This document shows positions 38,258-48,500 of a stretch of DNA of 64,000 nt, piece by piece. Within the stretch, counting starts at the first letter, position 1, and the number at the start of each line of letters is the position of its first letter. Position numbers and translations under genes: made by a program. The stretch is from contig NZ_WWCP01000004.1 in NCBI RefSeq assembly GCF_009857505.1, forward strand, positions 62,001-126,000. The letters are read 5' to 3'. Under the pieces are notes generated by a model. It saw only the letters and a list, made by a program, of their open reading frames with translations, had not been told where the DNA came from and ran no database searches. The DNA comes from Duganella lactea. Lineage in GTDB: Bacteria; Pseudomonadota; Gammaproteobacteria; Burkholderiales; Burkholderiaceae_D.

Positions 38258-40850
38258 CGCCCTCACCTGACTGCACCGCGCGCAGGCGCGCCTCCAGCTG
38301 CTTGAATTCGGTGACGTTGACAAAGGTTAGCACCACCCCGTCGATGACGTTTTCCACCGTCCGGTAGGGCATGATGCGCACCGAGAACCAGCGCCCGTTG
38401 CGGGTCGGAATCTGCCGCTCGCAAAACACCAGCGTGCGCAGCACCTCGCGCGAGTCCTGCTCCAGCTCCGGGTAATCGAGCTCGTTGTTGATGTCGCTGA
38501 GCGGCCGGTGCAGGTCAGCCGCGATCAGCTTGAAGATCTGGGTGGCGCGCTCGGTGAAGCGGCGGATGCGCATCTCGCCGTCGAGGAAGATGGTGGCGAT
38601 GTCGGTGCTGTTGAGCAGGTTCTTCATGTCGCCGTTGACCGTCGACAGGTCGTCCACCTTGGATTGCAGCTCGGCGTTGACGGTGTACAGCTCCTCGTTC
38701 AGCGACTGCATTTCTTCCTTCGACGTGGTCAGTTCCTCGTTGGTCGACTGCAGTTCCTCGTTGGTCGACTGCAGCTCTTCGTTGGCCGAGCGCAGTTCCT
38801 CGCGCGAGCCCTGCATTTCATCGCGCACCGCCTGGATCTCCAGCCGCGCCTGCGCCAGCTGGCGCTCCAGTTCCTGCACCTGCGGGTTGCCGGAGCGGCT
38901 GCGCCGCTTGGCCGGCGCGCCGGCGGCCAGCGCAAAGGTCAGCAGCACCGTGCCGGCCAGCTCGCCCCCGGTCAGCGCCTCGGCGCTCAGGTCCAGCATC
39001 TGCGCCGGGCCGCCGGCCTCGGTCAGGGCCAGGCCGCGCAGCGCCACCGGGCCGACGTTCGCGCCCGCCTGCTGCAACAGCGACGCCAACGCGTGGCGCA
39101 GGTGGTCGCGCACCATGGCGTGGATGTTCCAGTTGGCCTTGCCGGCGGCCGGCTCCAGAAAGGCGCCGGTGCGGCCGTGGATGAACAGGATATCGCCGTC
39201 GGCGTTGACCAGCACCGCCGCCGGCGTGTGTTTCAGCAGCAGGTGCTGCTCGATCTGCTGTTGCAGGGAGGGCCGCGCGGCGGCGTTCGGGTTCTGGCTC
39301 ATGGGTAACTGGGAATGGGTGGTACGGGTGACGAAATAGCTGGCCACCCGCTGCGGTGGTGTATTGAGCCGGCGGAACACGCGGCTGGACGGCGTCACGG
39401 CGGCGAACATGTCGTTGAACTGGCCCGGCGTGTCGGCGCTGCCCAGCACCAGCAGGCCGTTCGGCCGCAGCGAGTAGTGGAACAGCGGAATCAATTGCGC
39501 CTGCAGCTTGGGCGTGAAATAGATCAGCAGGTTGCGGCAACACAATACATCGAGCTTGGTAAACGGCGGATCGGAGATCACGTTTTGCTTGGCGAAGATG
39601 ATGTCCTTGCGGATGTCCTTGGCAATCCGGTAGCCGCCGTCGTCGACGGCGATGAAGTAGCGCCGCAGCACATCGGCCGGGACCTGGGCGCCGATGTCGG
39701 CGCCGAACACGCCCTGGCGCGCGCGGCCGATGGCGTCGAGATCGAGGTCGGTGGCGAAAATCTGCAGGCTGTAGCGCTCCGGCGCCGGCATCCGCAGCGC
39801 CGCCTCGCGAAACACGATGGCCAGCGTGTAGGCCTCCTCGCCGGTCGAGCAGGCCGGCACCCAGGCCTTGAACTCGCCGCCCTCTGGATGCGCCAGCAAC
39901 AGTTCCGGGAATACCGCGTCACGCAACTGCTCCCACACCCTGGGGTCGCGGAAGAAGTGGGTGACGCCAATCAGCAGCTCCTTGAACAGCAGATCGAGTT
40001 CGCCGAGGTTGGCGCGCAGGAAGGCCAGGTAATCGTCCAGCGTGGCGCTTTGCCGCAGCCGCATGCGGCGGTCGACACGGCGCAGCACCGTGCTCAGCTT
40101 ATAGTTGGAAAAATCGGCGCCGGTCTGCCGCAGCAGCAGCTCGAACAACTGGCGCAGGCTTTCCCGTTCGCGCTCGACCGGCAGCCGCGCCATGCCCTCC
40201 ATGCGCCACCAGCGGCCGATGTGTTCCATCATCTGCGCCGGCAGCGCCACCAGGTCCACCACCTCGGCGGCGATGGCGCTGGCCGGCATCGCCTCGAATT
40301 CGGCCGACGACGGCAGTTGCGCCAGCGCCAGGCCACCGGCCTCGCGCACCGCCGCCAGGCCGTGCGCGCCATCGGCGCCCATGCCCGACAGCAGTATCGC
40401 CACCGCATGCTGCCGGCTATGCCGCGCCAGCGCGCGGAAAAAATCATCGATCGGGCGGCGCTGCGCGCGCACGCCGGCCGCCGGCCGCGGCACCAGCCGG
40501 CCCTGTTCAAGGCTCAGTTCGCTGTCTGGCGCGATCACATACACATGATCGGCGCGCACCGTCAGCGCCCGATCGACCTCGATCACCGGCATCGGCGTCA
40601 CGCCGCGCAGCACCTCCGGCAGCAGACCGGCGTGATCGGCATCCAGGTGTTGCACCACCACGTAGGCGAATCCACTGTCGGGCGGCGCACTGGCCAGCAC
40701 CTCGGAAATTGGCTGCAGGCCGCCGGCGGAGGCGCCGATGCCCACCAGCGCGATCGCGCCGCTGACCGGGGCGTCGCCGCCGGTCTCGGGCACGGGCACG
40801 GGCGTGGACGCGGACGGCACCAGCGTCAGGGAAGTGGTTGTTTTAATCAT
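38235..40850 (-). CDS. CheB-CheR-PAS fusion protein
   Basis: The 871-residue protein fuses a CheB methylesterase domain (about 30-215; catalytic Ser41 in GASAGG, His68 in VVQHLDADH, Asp160 in GMGADG), a CheR methyltransferase domain (about 235-495; SAM loop AWVPACSTGEEAYTLA, with NVISDPPFTKLDVLCCRN), a PAS-like region, a coiled coil of heptads with repeated NEELQST units, and a C-terminal PAS domain (about 750-855). It lacks the receiver domain of ordinary CheB. These fusions are thought to couple protein methylation or sensing to a histidine kinase. The kinase downstream overlaps it by 23 bases and is the probable partner. Confidence 0.9.
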   Translation of the reverse strand: MIKTTTSLTLVPSASTPVPVPETGGDAPVSGAIALVGIGASAGGLQPISEVLASAPPDSGFAYVVVQHLDADHAGLLPEVLRGVTPMPVIEVDRALTVRADHVYVIAPDSELSLEQGRLVPRPAAGVRAQRRPIDDFFRALARHSRQHAVAILLSGMGADGAHGLAAVREAGGLALAQLPSSAEFEAMPASAIAAEVVDLVALPAQMMEHIGRWWRMEGMARLPVERERESLRQLFELLLRQTGADFSNYKLSTVLRRVDRRMRLRQSATLDDYLAFLRANLGELDLLFKELLIGVTHFFRDPRVWEQLRDAVFPELLLAHPEGGEFKAWVPACSTGEEAYTLAIVFREAALRMPAPERYSLQIFATDLDLDAIGRARQGVFGADIGAQVPADVLRRYFIAVDDGGYRIAKDIRKDIIFAKQNVISDPPFTKLDVLCCRNLLIYFTPKLQAQLIPLFHYSLRPNGLLVLGSADTPGQFNDMFAAVTPSSRVFRRLNTPPQRVASYFVTRTTHSQLPMSQNPNAAARPSLQQQIEQHLLLKHTPAAVLVNADGDILFIHGRTGAFLEPAAGKANWNIHAMVRDHLRHALASLLQQAGANVGPVALRGLALTEAGGPAQMLDLSAEALTGGELAGTVLLTFALAAGAPAKRRSRSGNPQVQELERQLAQARLEIQAVRDEMQGSREELRSANEELQSTNEELQSTNEELTTSKEEMQSLNEELYTVNAELQSKVDDLSTVNGDMKNLLNSTDIATIFLDGEMRIRRFTERATQIFKLIAADLHRPLSDINNELDYPELEQDSREVLRTLVFCERQIPTRNGRWFSVRIMPYRTVENVIDGVVLTFVNVTEFKQLEARLRAVQSGEGDAGPAPR
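38733..38795 (-). repeat. 21-base heptad repeat inside the CheB-CheR coiled coil
   Basis: Two perfect 21-base units (38733-38753 and 38754-38774) are followed by a third, imperfect one (38775-38795). Each unit encodes one coiled-coil heptad (QSTNEEL). The first two are identical in DNA, including third codon positions, so the array is recent or kept uniform by slippage. The phase of the coil is preserved by the 21-base period. Confidence 0.8.
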
Positions 40851-40880
40851 CTTCCCCCATCTTACTCTGAAACCGGCCGC

Positions 40881-42317
40881 CTATCGCCCGTTATTACCAT
40901 GCCAGCCGCCGCCCAGCGACTGGATCAACGCGATCGCCGTGGTCTGCCGGTCGACCTGCGCCTGCACCAGCGAACGGCGGGCGCTGAGCGCGGTCTGCTG
41001 CGCCGTCACCACGTCGCTGTAGCTCACCTGACCGGCGCGGTAGCGGTTCAGCATCTGCACCTCGACCTGGTCGGCCGCCTCCGACGCCGCCTTGCGCAGG
41101 TCCTGCTGCTGCGCCAGCGTGCGGGTCGCGGCCAGTTGGTTCTCGACGTCGGCGAAGGCGCTCAACACCGTCTGCCGGTAGGTGGCGATGGCCTGGTCGC
41201 GCGCCGCCTCGGCGCCGCTGACGCGCGCCCTGGTGGCGCCTGCGTCGAACAGCGTCTGCGCCGCCGTCAGGCCCAGCGACCACAGATTGTTGGAGGCGTT
41301 GAACAAGCCGCCGGTGGAGGCGGCACCGTAGCCGTAGGAACCGGTCAGGCTCAGGCTCGGGAAATAGGCGCTGCGGGCGATGCCGATATTGGCGTTGGCG
41401 GCGGCCACGCGACGCTCGGCGGCAGCGATGTCCGGCCGGCGTTGCAGCAGCGTCGACGGCACGCCGGTCGGAATGTCCGGCACCGTGATGTTCCATTCGG
41501 CCGGCGCCAGCGTGAAGTCGCCGGCCGGCTTGCCCAGCAGGACGGCGATCGCGTGTTCCAGCGTGGCGCGCTGGCGCACCAGCGTGATCTGGTCGATGCG
41601 GGCGCTGGCCAGCTGCGTCTGCGCCTGCAACAGGTCGGACTTGGCGGCGATGCCGGCGTCGAAGCGGTTCTGCGTGATCTGCAGCACGCGCGCGTAGCCG
41701 TCCACCGTGGCGTCCAGCAGCGCCTTCTCGGCGTCGGTCTGGCGCAGCGAGAAGTAGTTGGTGGCCAGTTCGCCCTGGGCCGACAGGCGCGCGGCGGCCA
41801 ATTCGGCGGCGCTGGCCTGCAGGCTGGCGTCGGCGTTGCTGACATTGGCGCGCAGCTTGCCCCACACGTCCGGTTCCCAGCTGGCGCCGATGTTGGCGCG
41901 GTACTGGTTGGCGGTTTTGTTGTCGCCGCCACCGCCGGAGCGGGTGCCGCTGCCGTTCAGGCTCACCGACGGCAACAGCGACGCGCGCTGCTCGGCCACC
42001 AGCGCCCGCGCCTGCGCATACGCGGCGACGGCGGCGGCGACGTTCTGATTATTCACCTCGATGCTCTCGGTCATCTGGTTCAGCAGCGGATCGCCGAACA
42101 GCTGCCACCACGGGCCGCGTTCCAGCGTGTCGGCCGGCGCGGCGGCGGTCCAGCCGGCGGCCGCCTTGTCGGCATCACTCGGGGTTTCCTTGTAGGCCGA
42201 TGGCGCCGGCGTTGCCGGCACCTTGTAAGTCGGCGTGACCGAGCAGGCGCCAAGCAGCGACGACGCCACGGCCAGCGCGATCAGATGATAACGGGGAGAG
42301 GATGCGTATTTGCTCAT
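40881..42317 (-). CDS. RND efflux outer-membrane factor, NodT/OprM type lipoprotein
   Basis: The 478-residue protein is a lipid-anchored TolC-like channel. Its signal peptide ends in the lipobox LLGAC (Cys25), and it has the two long helical OEP repeats (about 70-275 and 285-470, with motifs ATNYFSLRQTDAEKALLDAT and ADVENQLAAT). It forms the outer-membrane exit of the tripartite pump encoded by the three upstream genes. The ATG at 42317 overlaps the permease stop by 4 bases; an upstream in-frame start at 42578 would give 87 unrelated residues. Confidence 0.92.
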   Translation of the reverse strand: MSKYASSPRYHLIALAVASSLLGACSVTPTYKVPATPAPSAYKETPSDADKAAAGWTAAAPADTLERGPWWQLFGDPLLNQMTESIEVNNQNVAAAVAAYAQARALVAEQRASLLPSVSLNGSGTRSGGGGDNKTANQYRANIGASWEPDVWGKLRANVSNADASLQASAAELAAARLSAQGELATNYFSLRQTDAEKALLDATVDGYARVLQITQNRFDAGIAAKSDLLQAQTQLASARIDQITLVRQRATLEHAIAVLLGKPAGDFTLAPAEWNITVPDIPTGVPSTLLQRRPDIAAAERRVAAANANIGIARSAYFPSLSLTGSYGYGAASTGGLFNASNNLWSLGLTAAQTLFDAGATRARVSGAEAARDQAIATYRQTVLSAFADVENQLAATRTLAQQQDLRKAASEAADQVEVQMLNRYRAGQVSYSDVVTAQQTALSARRSLVQAQVDRQTTAIALIQSLGGGWHGNNGR

Positions 42318-45300
42318 GGTGTAATCGGCGATTGGTCGCCGTGGATACGGCTTAATTGTTGTTCGGACGGGCTGCGGCGGCGCAGCTTGTCCATCAGGAT
42401 GTAGACCACCGGCGTTGTCAGCAGCGTCAGCATCTGGCTGGCGATCAGGCCACCAATGATGGCCACGCCCAGCGGCTGGCGCAGCTCCGAGCCCTCGCCG
42501 AAGCCGATCGCCAGCGGCAGCGCGCCCAGCGCCGCCGCCACGGTGGTCATCAAAATCGGACGGAAGCGCAGCAGACACGCCTCGCGCACCGCCTCCAGCG
42601 GCGACAGGCCGCGCGCGCGCTCGGCCTCCAGCGCGAAGTCGATGATCATGATGGCGTTCTTCTTGACGATACCGATCAGCAGGAAGATGCCGATCAGCGC
42701 AATCGTCGAGAACTCCATCTTGAAGATCAACAGCGCCAGCACCGCGCCCACGCCGGCCGACGGCAGCGTGGTCAGCACCGTCACCGGGTGCACCAGGCTT
42801 TCGTACAGGATGCCCAGCACGATGTAGATCACCACGATCGCCGCCAGGATCAGCAGCGGCAAGGACTTGTTGCTCTCCTGCGCCTGCTTGGCGGAACCGG
42901 CGAAGCTGCCGCGCACATTGTTCGGCATGGCGATTTCGGCCTCGGCGTCGGCGATGGCGGCCGCCGCGTCGGACAGGCTGTAGCCGTCGGCCAGATTGAA
43001 GGCGATGGTGGTGGCCAGTTCGCCATCCTGGTGGTTGATCGAGGTCGCCGCCGAGCTTTCGGCGAAGCTGGCGATCGCCGACAACGGCACCATGGTGGTG
43101 ACCGATGTGCTCAGCGCCGAGCCGGACGAGGCGTCCTTCACCGCCGGCGCGGCCACATTGGCGGCGGTGGTGGTGGTGGACGTGGCGCCGGTGGACGAGG
43201 TGGTGGTGGTGGTCACGCTCGGCGCGCCGCTCGGATTGGACGCCGACGGCGACGGCAGTCCCTTGGACGGCACATACACATCGTTCAGCGCATTCGGGCT
43301 GCGGGCGAATTCGCGCGGCACTTCCATGATCACGTGATACTGATTCAGTTCACTGTAAATGGTCGCCACCTGGCGCTGGCCGAAGCTGTTGTACAGCGCA
43401 TTGTCGATGTCCCTGGTGGAGATGCCGAGCCGCGAGGCGAGGTCCTTGTCGATGGTGACGAAGGTTTCAACGCCGTTGTCGGCCTGGTCGGAGTCCACGT
43501 CCACCATCGACTTCTGCGCCTTCATCGCCTCCGCCAGCCGACTGGCCCATTTTTTCAGGTCGGCCTGGTTGTCGGATTTCAGCGTGTACTGGAAGTTGGC
43601 GTTGGCCGACCGTCCGCCCGAGCGCAGGTCCTGCACGGGGCTGAGGAACAGGCTCACGCCGGTCACCCTGGCCAGCTTGGGCCGCAGGCGCGCAATCACC
43701 GCCTGCCCCGCCACATCGCGCTGGCCGACCGGCTTCAGGTTGATGAACATGAAACCGCCGCCGGCGCGGCGTCCGCCGGTGAAGCCGACCACCGTGTCCA
43801 CCGCCGGATCGTCCTTGATGATGTTGACCAGCTGGCGCAGCTTGCCCTGCATCGCCTGGAAGGAGATGCTCTGGTCGGCGCGGATGCCGCCGCTGATCTG
43901 GCCCGTGTCCTGCTGTGGGAAGCCGCCTTTCGGAATCGCCGCGAACAGATAGAAATTCAGGCCGATGACGAACACCAGGCTGGCCATCACCAGCCACACG
44001 CTGTGCAGCGCCCAGTCCAGCGCGTGCGTGTAGCCGCGCAGGATGGCGTCGAAGCCGCGTTCAAAGAAGCGCGCGACGCGGGTTTGCGGCTTGGCTTCGT
44101 GGCCGTTGGGGCTGAGCAGCCAGGCGCACATCATCGGCGTGGTGGTCAGCGAGATCACCAGCGAAATCATCACCGCCGCCGACAGGGTAATCGCAAACTC
44201 CTTGAACAGCGCGCCGAACTGGCCGCCCATGAACAGCAGCGGTATGAACACGGCGATCAGCGAAAGGCTGATCGACAGCACGGTGAAGCCCACCTCGCGC
44301 GCCCCCAGCAACGCCGCCTGGAAGCGGTCCATGCCGGCCTCGATGTGGCGGGTGGTATTTTCCAGCACCACGATGGCGTCGTCGACCACGAAGCCGGTGG
44401 CCACGGTCAGCGCCATCAGCGACAGGTTGTTCAGGCTGAAGCCCAGCATATACATCACGCCGAAAGTGCCCAGCAAGGACACCACCGTCGCCACCGTCGG
44501 CACGATGGTGGCGCGCACGTTGCGCAGGAAAACGCTGACCACCAGCACCACCAGCAAGATGGAGATGATCAGCGTGACCTCGATTTCATGCAGCGATGAG
44601 CGGATTGAATTGGTGCTGTCGCTGGCCACCTGAATCTTGACGTCCGGCGGCAATTGCGCCTGCAACATCGGCAGCTGCGCGCGCACGCTGTCCACCGTCT
44701 CGATGACGTTGGCGCCGGCCTGCGCCCGCAGAATCACCACAATCGCCGGCTCGCCGTTGAACAGGCCAAGATTGTTCTGGTCCTCGACGCCATCCACCAC
44801 GTCCGCCACGTCCTGCAGGCGGATCGGCACGTTGTTGCGCACGCCGACGATCAACTGGCGGTAATCGGCGGCGCTGCGGCCGCCGACCGCGTTGGCCGAC
44901 CCGGTATAGATCTGCAAGCGGCGACCCTCACCCTGGATGGCGCCGCGCGGCCGGTTGGCGTTGGCGGCCTGGATGGCGGCGCGCACGTCCTCCATCGACA
45001 GGCCCTGCTTGTTCAGCGCATACGGGTTCAGTTCCACCCGCACCGCCGGCAGCGAGCTGCCGCCCAGTTCCACGTCGCCGACGCCGGTCACCTGCGACAG
45101 GCGTTGCAGCACGATGTTGGACACCGAATCGTAGATCTGTCCCGGCGAGCGGGTCTTGGAGGTCAGCGCCAGAATCATCGCCGGCGAGCCGGAGGTGTTG
45201 GCCTTGCGGTAGGTCGGGTTGCTGCGCAGCGTGGCCGGCAGATCGACGCGGCTGGCGTTGATCGCCGCCTGCACCTCGCGCGCCACCGAGTCCACATTGC

Positions 45301-45595
45301 GGTTCAAATCGAACTGCAGGATCACGTTGGCGGTGCTGGTGCTGGACGACGACGTCATTTCATTGACGCCGGCGATGGTGCCGAGATGGCGCTCCAGCGG
45401 CGTGGCCACGCTGGTGGCCATGGTCGACGGGCTGGCGCCCGGCACGGTGGCGTTGACCGAAATGATCGGAAAGTCCACCTGCGGCAGCGGCGCCACCGGC
45501 AGCACGAAGAACGCGCCGATGCCGGCCAGCGCCACGCCGACCGTCAGCAGCACGGTGGCGATCGGGCGCTTGACAAATGGCGAGGACAGATTCAC
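42314..45595 (-). CDS. mdtC: RND multidrug efflux permease, MdtC-like, with a Thr/Ser-rich insert
   Basis: The 1093-residue inner-membrane permease has 12 membrane helices in two homologous halves and two large periplasmic loops. RND motifs include GFVVDDAIVVLENTTRHIE (proton-relay Asp pair) and the second-half LLIGIVKKNAIMIIDFALE. It is about 60 residues longer than usual because of a low-complexity insert rich in Thr, Ser and Ala at residues 777-834 in the second periplasmic loop. The GTG start overlaps the stop of the preceding permease gene by 4 bases (GTGA). MdtB-MdtC permeases act as a heterotrimer. Confidence 0.9.
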   Translation of the reverse strand: MNLSSPFVKRPIATVLLTVGVALAGIGAFFVLPVAPLPQVDFPIISVNATVPGASPSTMATSVATPLERHLGTIAGVNEMTSSSSTSTANVILQFDLNRNVDSVAREVQAAINASRVDLPATLRSNPTYRKANTSGSPAMILALTSKTRSPGQIYDSVSNIVLQRLSQVTGVGDVELGGSSLPAVRVELNPYALNKQGLSMEDVRAAIQAANANRPRGAIQGEGRRLQIYTGSANAVGGRSAADYRQLIVGVRNNVPIRLQDVADVVDGVEDQNNLGLFNGEPAIVVILRAQAGANVIETVDSVRAQLPMLQAQLPPDVKIQVASDSTNSIRSSLHEIEVTLIISILLVVLVVSVFLRNVRATIVPTVATVVSLLGTFGVMYMLGFSLNNLSLMALTVATGFVVDDAIVVLENTTRHIEAGMDRFQAALLGAREVGFTVLSISLSLIAVFIPLLFMGGQFGALFKEFAITLSAAVMISLVISLTTTPMMCAWLLSPNGHEAKPQTRVARFFERGFDAILRGYTHALDWALHSVWLVMASLVFVIGLNFYLFAAIPKGGFPQQDTGQISGGIRADQSISFQAMQGKLRQLVNIIKDDPAVDTVVGFTGGRRAGGGFMFINLKPVGQRDVAGQAVIARLRPKLARVTGVSLFLSPVQDLRSGGRSANANFQYTLKSDNQADLKKWASRLAEAMKAQKSMVDVDSDQADNGVETFVTIDKDLASRLGISTRDIDNALYNSFGQRQVATIYSELNQYHVIMEVPREFARSPNALNDVYVPSKGLPSPSASNPSGAPSVTTTTTSSTGATSTTTTAANVAAPAVKDASSGSALSTSVTTMVPLSAIASFAESSAATSINHQDGELATTIAFNLADGYSLSDAAAAIADAEAEIAMPNNVRGSFAGSAKQAQESNKSLPLLILAAIVVIYIVLGILYESLVHPVTVLTTLPSAGVGAVLALLIFKMEFSTIALIGIFLLIGIVKKNAIMIIDFALEAERARGLSPLEAVREACLLRFRPILMTTVAAALGALPLAIGFGEGSELRQPLGVAIIGGLIASQMLTLLTTPVVYILMDKLRRRSPSEQQLSRIHGDQSPITP

Positions 45596-48500
45596 GCGGC
45601 ACCGCCTTCAGCTTGCTGTTTCGGCTGGCCGCGGAAGCGGCGCGCCAGCGCGTCGAAGCCGAGGTAGATCACCGGCGTGGTATATAGCGTCAGTAACTGG
45701 CTGACAATCAGGCCGCCGAAAATGGCCAGGCCTAAGGGGCGGCGCAGCTCCGAGCCCTCGCCCCAGCCGAACATCAGCGGCACGGCGGCAAACAGCGCGG
45801 CCAGCGTGGTCATCAGAATAGGACGGAAGCGCAGCAGCGCGGCCTGATGGATCGCCTCGCGCGGTGGCTTGCCCTCGTCGCGCTCCGCCTCGATGGCGAA
45901 GTCGATCATCATGATGGCGTTCTTCTTGACGATGCCGATCAGCAGAATGATGCCGATGATGCCGATCACGCCCAGGTCCTGCCCCGAGATCCACAGCGCC
46001 AGCAAGGCGCCCACACCGGCCGACGGCAACGTCGACAGAATGGTCAGCGGATGGATATAGCTTTCATACAGCACGCCCAGCACAATGTAGACGCACACCA
46101 CGGCGGCCAGGATCAGCCAAAGCTGGTTGTCCAGCGACTTCTGGTAAGCGCCGGAGGCGCCGAGGAAGGTCAGCGTGACCGAGGCCGGGAGCTGGATCTC
46201 GGCCGCCGCCTGCTTGATGCTGTCGACGGCGGTGCCCAGCGAAACACCGGGTGCGGTGTCGAAGCCCAGCGTGGTGGCGGGATACTGCGCGACGTGGGTG
46301 ATCTGCAACGGCGCCTGGCGTTCGGTGACGCTGGCCACCGCCGACAGCGGCGTCGCCTTGCCGGAGCCGGTTTTCAGCTGCAGGTTGCTCAGGTCTTCCG
46401 GCGTGGTGATGTCGTCGCGCCGCGCTTCCAGAATCACGCGGTACTGGTTGGTTTCGGTGAAGATGGTCGAAACGATGCGCTGGCCGAAGGCGCTGTACAG
46501 CGCGTCGTCAATCGAAGCGGCGGTCACCGACAGGCGCGAGGCCGTGTCGCGGTCGACGCTGACGTAGGCCGCCGGCGCGCTGGCATCGACATCCGACACC
46601 ACATTGCGCAGTTGCTGCTTGGTGCGCATGTGGTTGGCCAGCTTGGTAGCCCACTCGTTGACGGTGGCGTTGTCCGCGCTTTCAATCGACACGCGGAACT
46701 GGGTCGGGCCGGTTTCGGCGTCGATGGTCAGGTCCTGCGTCGGTTGCAGGTACAGCGTCAGGCCGGGAATGTGCGACACGCGGTTGCGCAGACGGTCCAT
46801 GGTTTCCTGCTGGTTGCCGCGCCCTTCCCGCTTCAGGTTAATCAGCATGCTGCCGGTGTGCAGCATGGTGTTGTTGGCCGCATCCACGCCGACCACGGAG
46901 CTGAGGTTTTCAACCGCCGCGTCTTCCAGGATCGCCTTGGCCGCCTGCTGCTGCAGGGTCGCCATCTTTTCATACGAGACGGCCTTGCTGGTTTCCAGGC
47001 GCGCCTGCAACTGGCCGGTGTCCTGCGTTGGGAACAGGCCTTTCGGAATCACGATGTACAGCAGCACCGTCAGCAGCAAGGTGCCCAGCGCCACCAGCAG
47101 CGTCAGGCCGCTATGTTTGATCACCCAGGTCAGGGTCCTGTCGTAGTGGCCGATCACCCAGTCGAAAAACTCCTGGAAGCGCACGGCGAAGCGGCTTGGC
47201 TTCTCTTCGCCGTGCGCTTTGAGCCAGCGGCCCGACATCATCGGCACCAGCGTCAGCGACACCACGGCGGAAATCAGGATGGTGATGGCCAGCGAGATCG
47301 CGAATTCGCGGAACAGGCGGCCCACCACGTCGCCCATGAACAGCAGCGGAATCAGCACCGCGATCAGCGACACCGTCAGCGAGATGATGGTGAAGCCGAT
47401 CTGCTTGGCGCCCTTGAGCGCGGCGGCCATCGGCGTTTCGCCCTCTTCGATGTAGCGGGCGATGTTCTCGATCATGACGATGGCGTCATCGACCACGAAG
47501 CCGGTGGCGATGGTCAGCGCCATCAGCGACAGGTTGTTCAGGCTATAGCCCAGCAAGTACATCACGCCGCAGGTGCCGATCAGCGAAATCGGCACCGACA
47601 GGCTGGCGATCACGGTCGCGCGCAGGCTATGCAGGAAGGCGAAGATCACCAGCACCACCAGCACCACCGCCAGCACCAGTTCCATCTCCACGTGTTCGAC
47701 CGAGGCGCGGATGCCCTTGGTGCGGTCGCTCAGCACCTCGACGTGCATGGCGCCCGGCAGGCCGGCCTGCAGCTCCGGCAGGCGCGCCTTGATCGCGTCC
47801 ACGGTGGCGATGACGTTGGCGCCCGGCTGGCGCTGCACGTTGAGGATGATCGCCTGCTTGGTGTTGGCCCAGGCGCCCAGTTCCACGTTCTCGGCGCTGT
47901 CGACCACCCGCGCCACGTCGTTCAGGCGCACCGGGGCGCCGTTCTTGTAGGTCAGGATCAGGTCTTTATAATCCTTGGCCGTCACCAGCTGGTCGTTGGC
48001 GTTGATGGTGTAGGCGCGCGTCGGGCCGTCGAAGCTGCCCTTGGCGGCGTTGGCGTTGGCGGCGCTGATGACGGTGCGCAGCGTGTCCAGGCCCAGGCCA
48101 TAGGAGGCCAGCACGTTGGTATCGGCCTGAATCCGCACCGCCGGACGCTGGCCGCCGCTGAGCGTCACCAGGCCAACGCCGGAGACCTGGCTGATCTTCA
48201 GCGCCAGACGGGTGTTGACGATGTTCTGCACTTCGGTCAGCGGCATCGTGTCGGAGGTGATCGCCAGCGTCATCACCGGCGCGTCGGCCGGATTGACCTT
48301 GGCGTAGATCGGCGGCGCCGGCAAATCGGTCGGCAGCAGCGAGGAGCCGGCGTTGATCGCGGCCTGCACTTCCTGCTCGGCCACGTCCAGCGACTGGCCC
48401 AGGCCAAACTGCAGGGTTATGATGGAAACGCCGGAAGCGCTGGTGGAGCTCATGCGCGACAGGCCGGCCATGGCGCCGAACTGGCGCTCCAGCGGCGCGG

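Noticed and set aside
39315..42404. Plus-strand open frame of 1029 codons opposite the CheB-CheR and outer-membrane factor genes
   Set aside because: Spans two real genes in antisense, no domain, biased composition; a shadow of GC-rich codon use.
43165..43215. GGT-rich simple repeat as a microsatellite or regulatory element
   Set aside because: It is the coding DNA of the Thr run in the MdtC-like insert and has mixed third positions.
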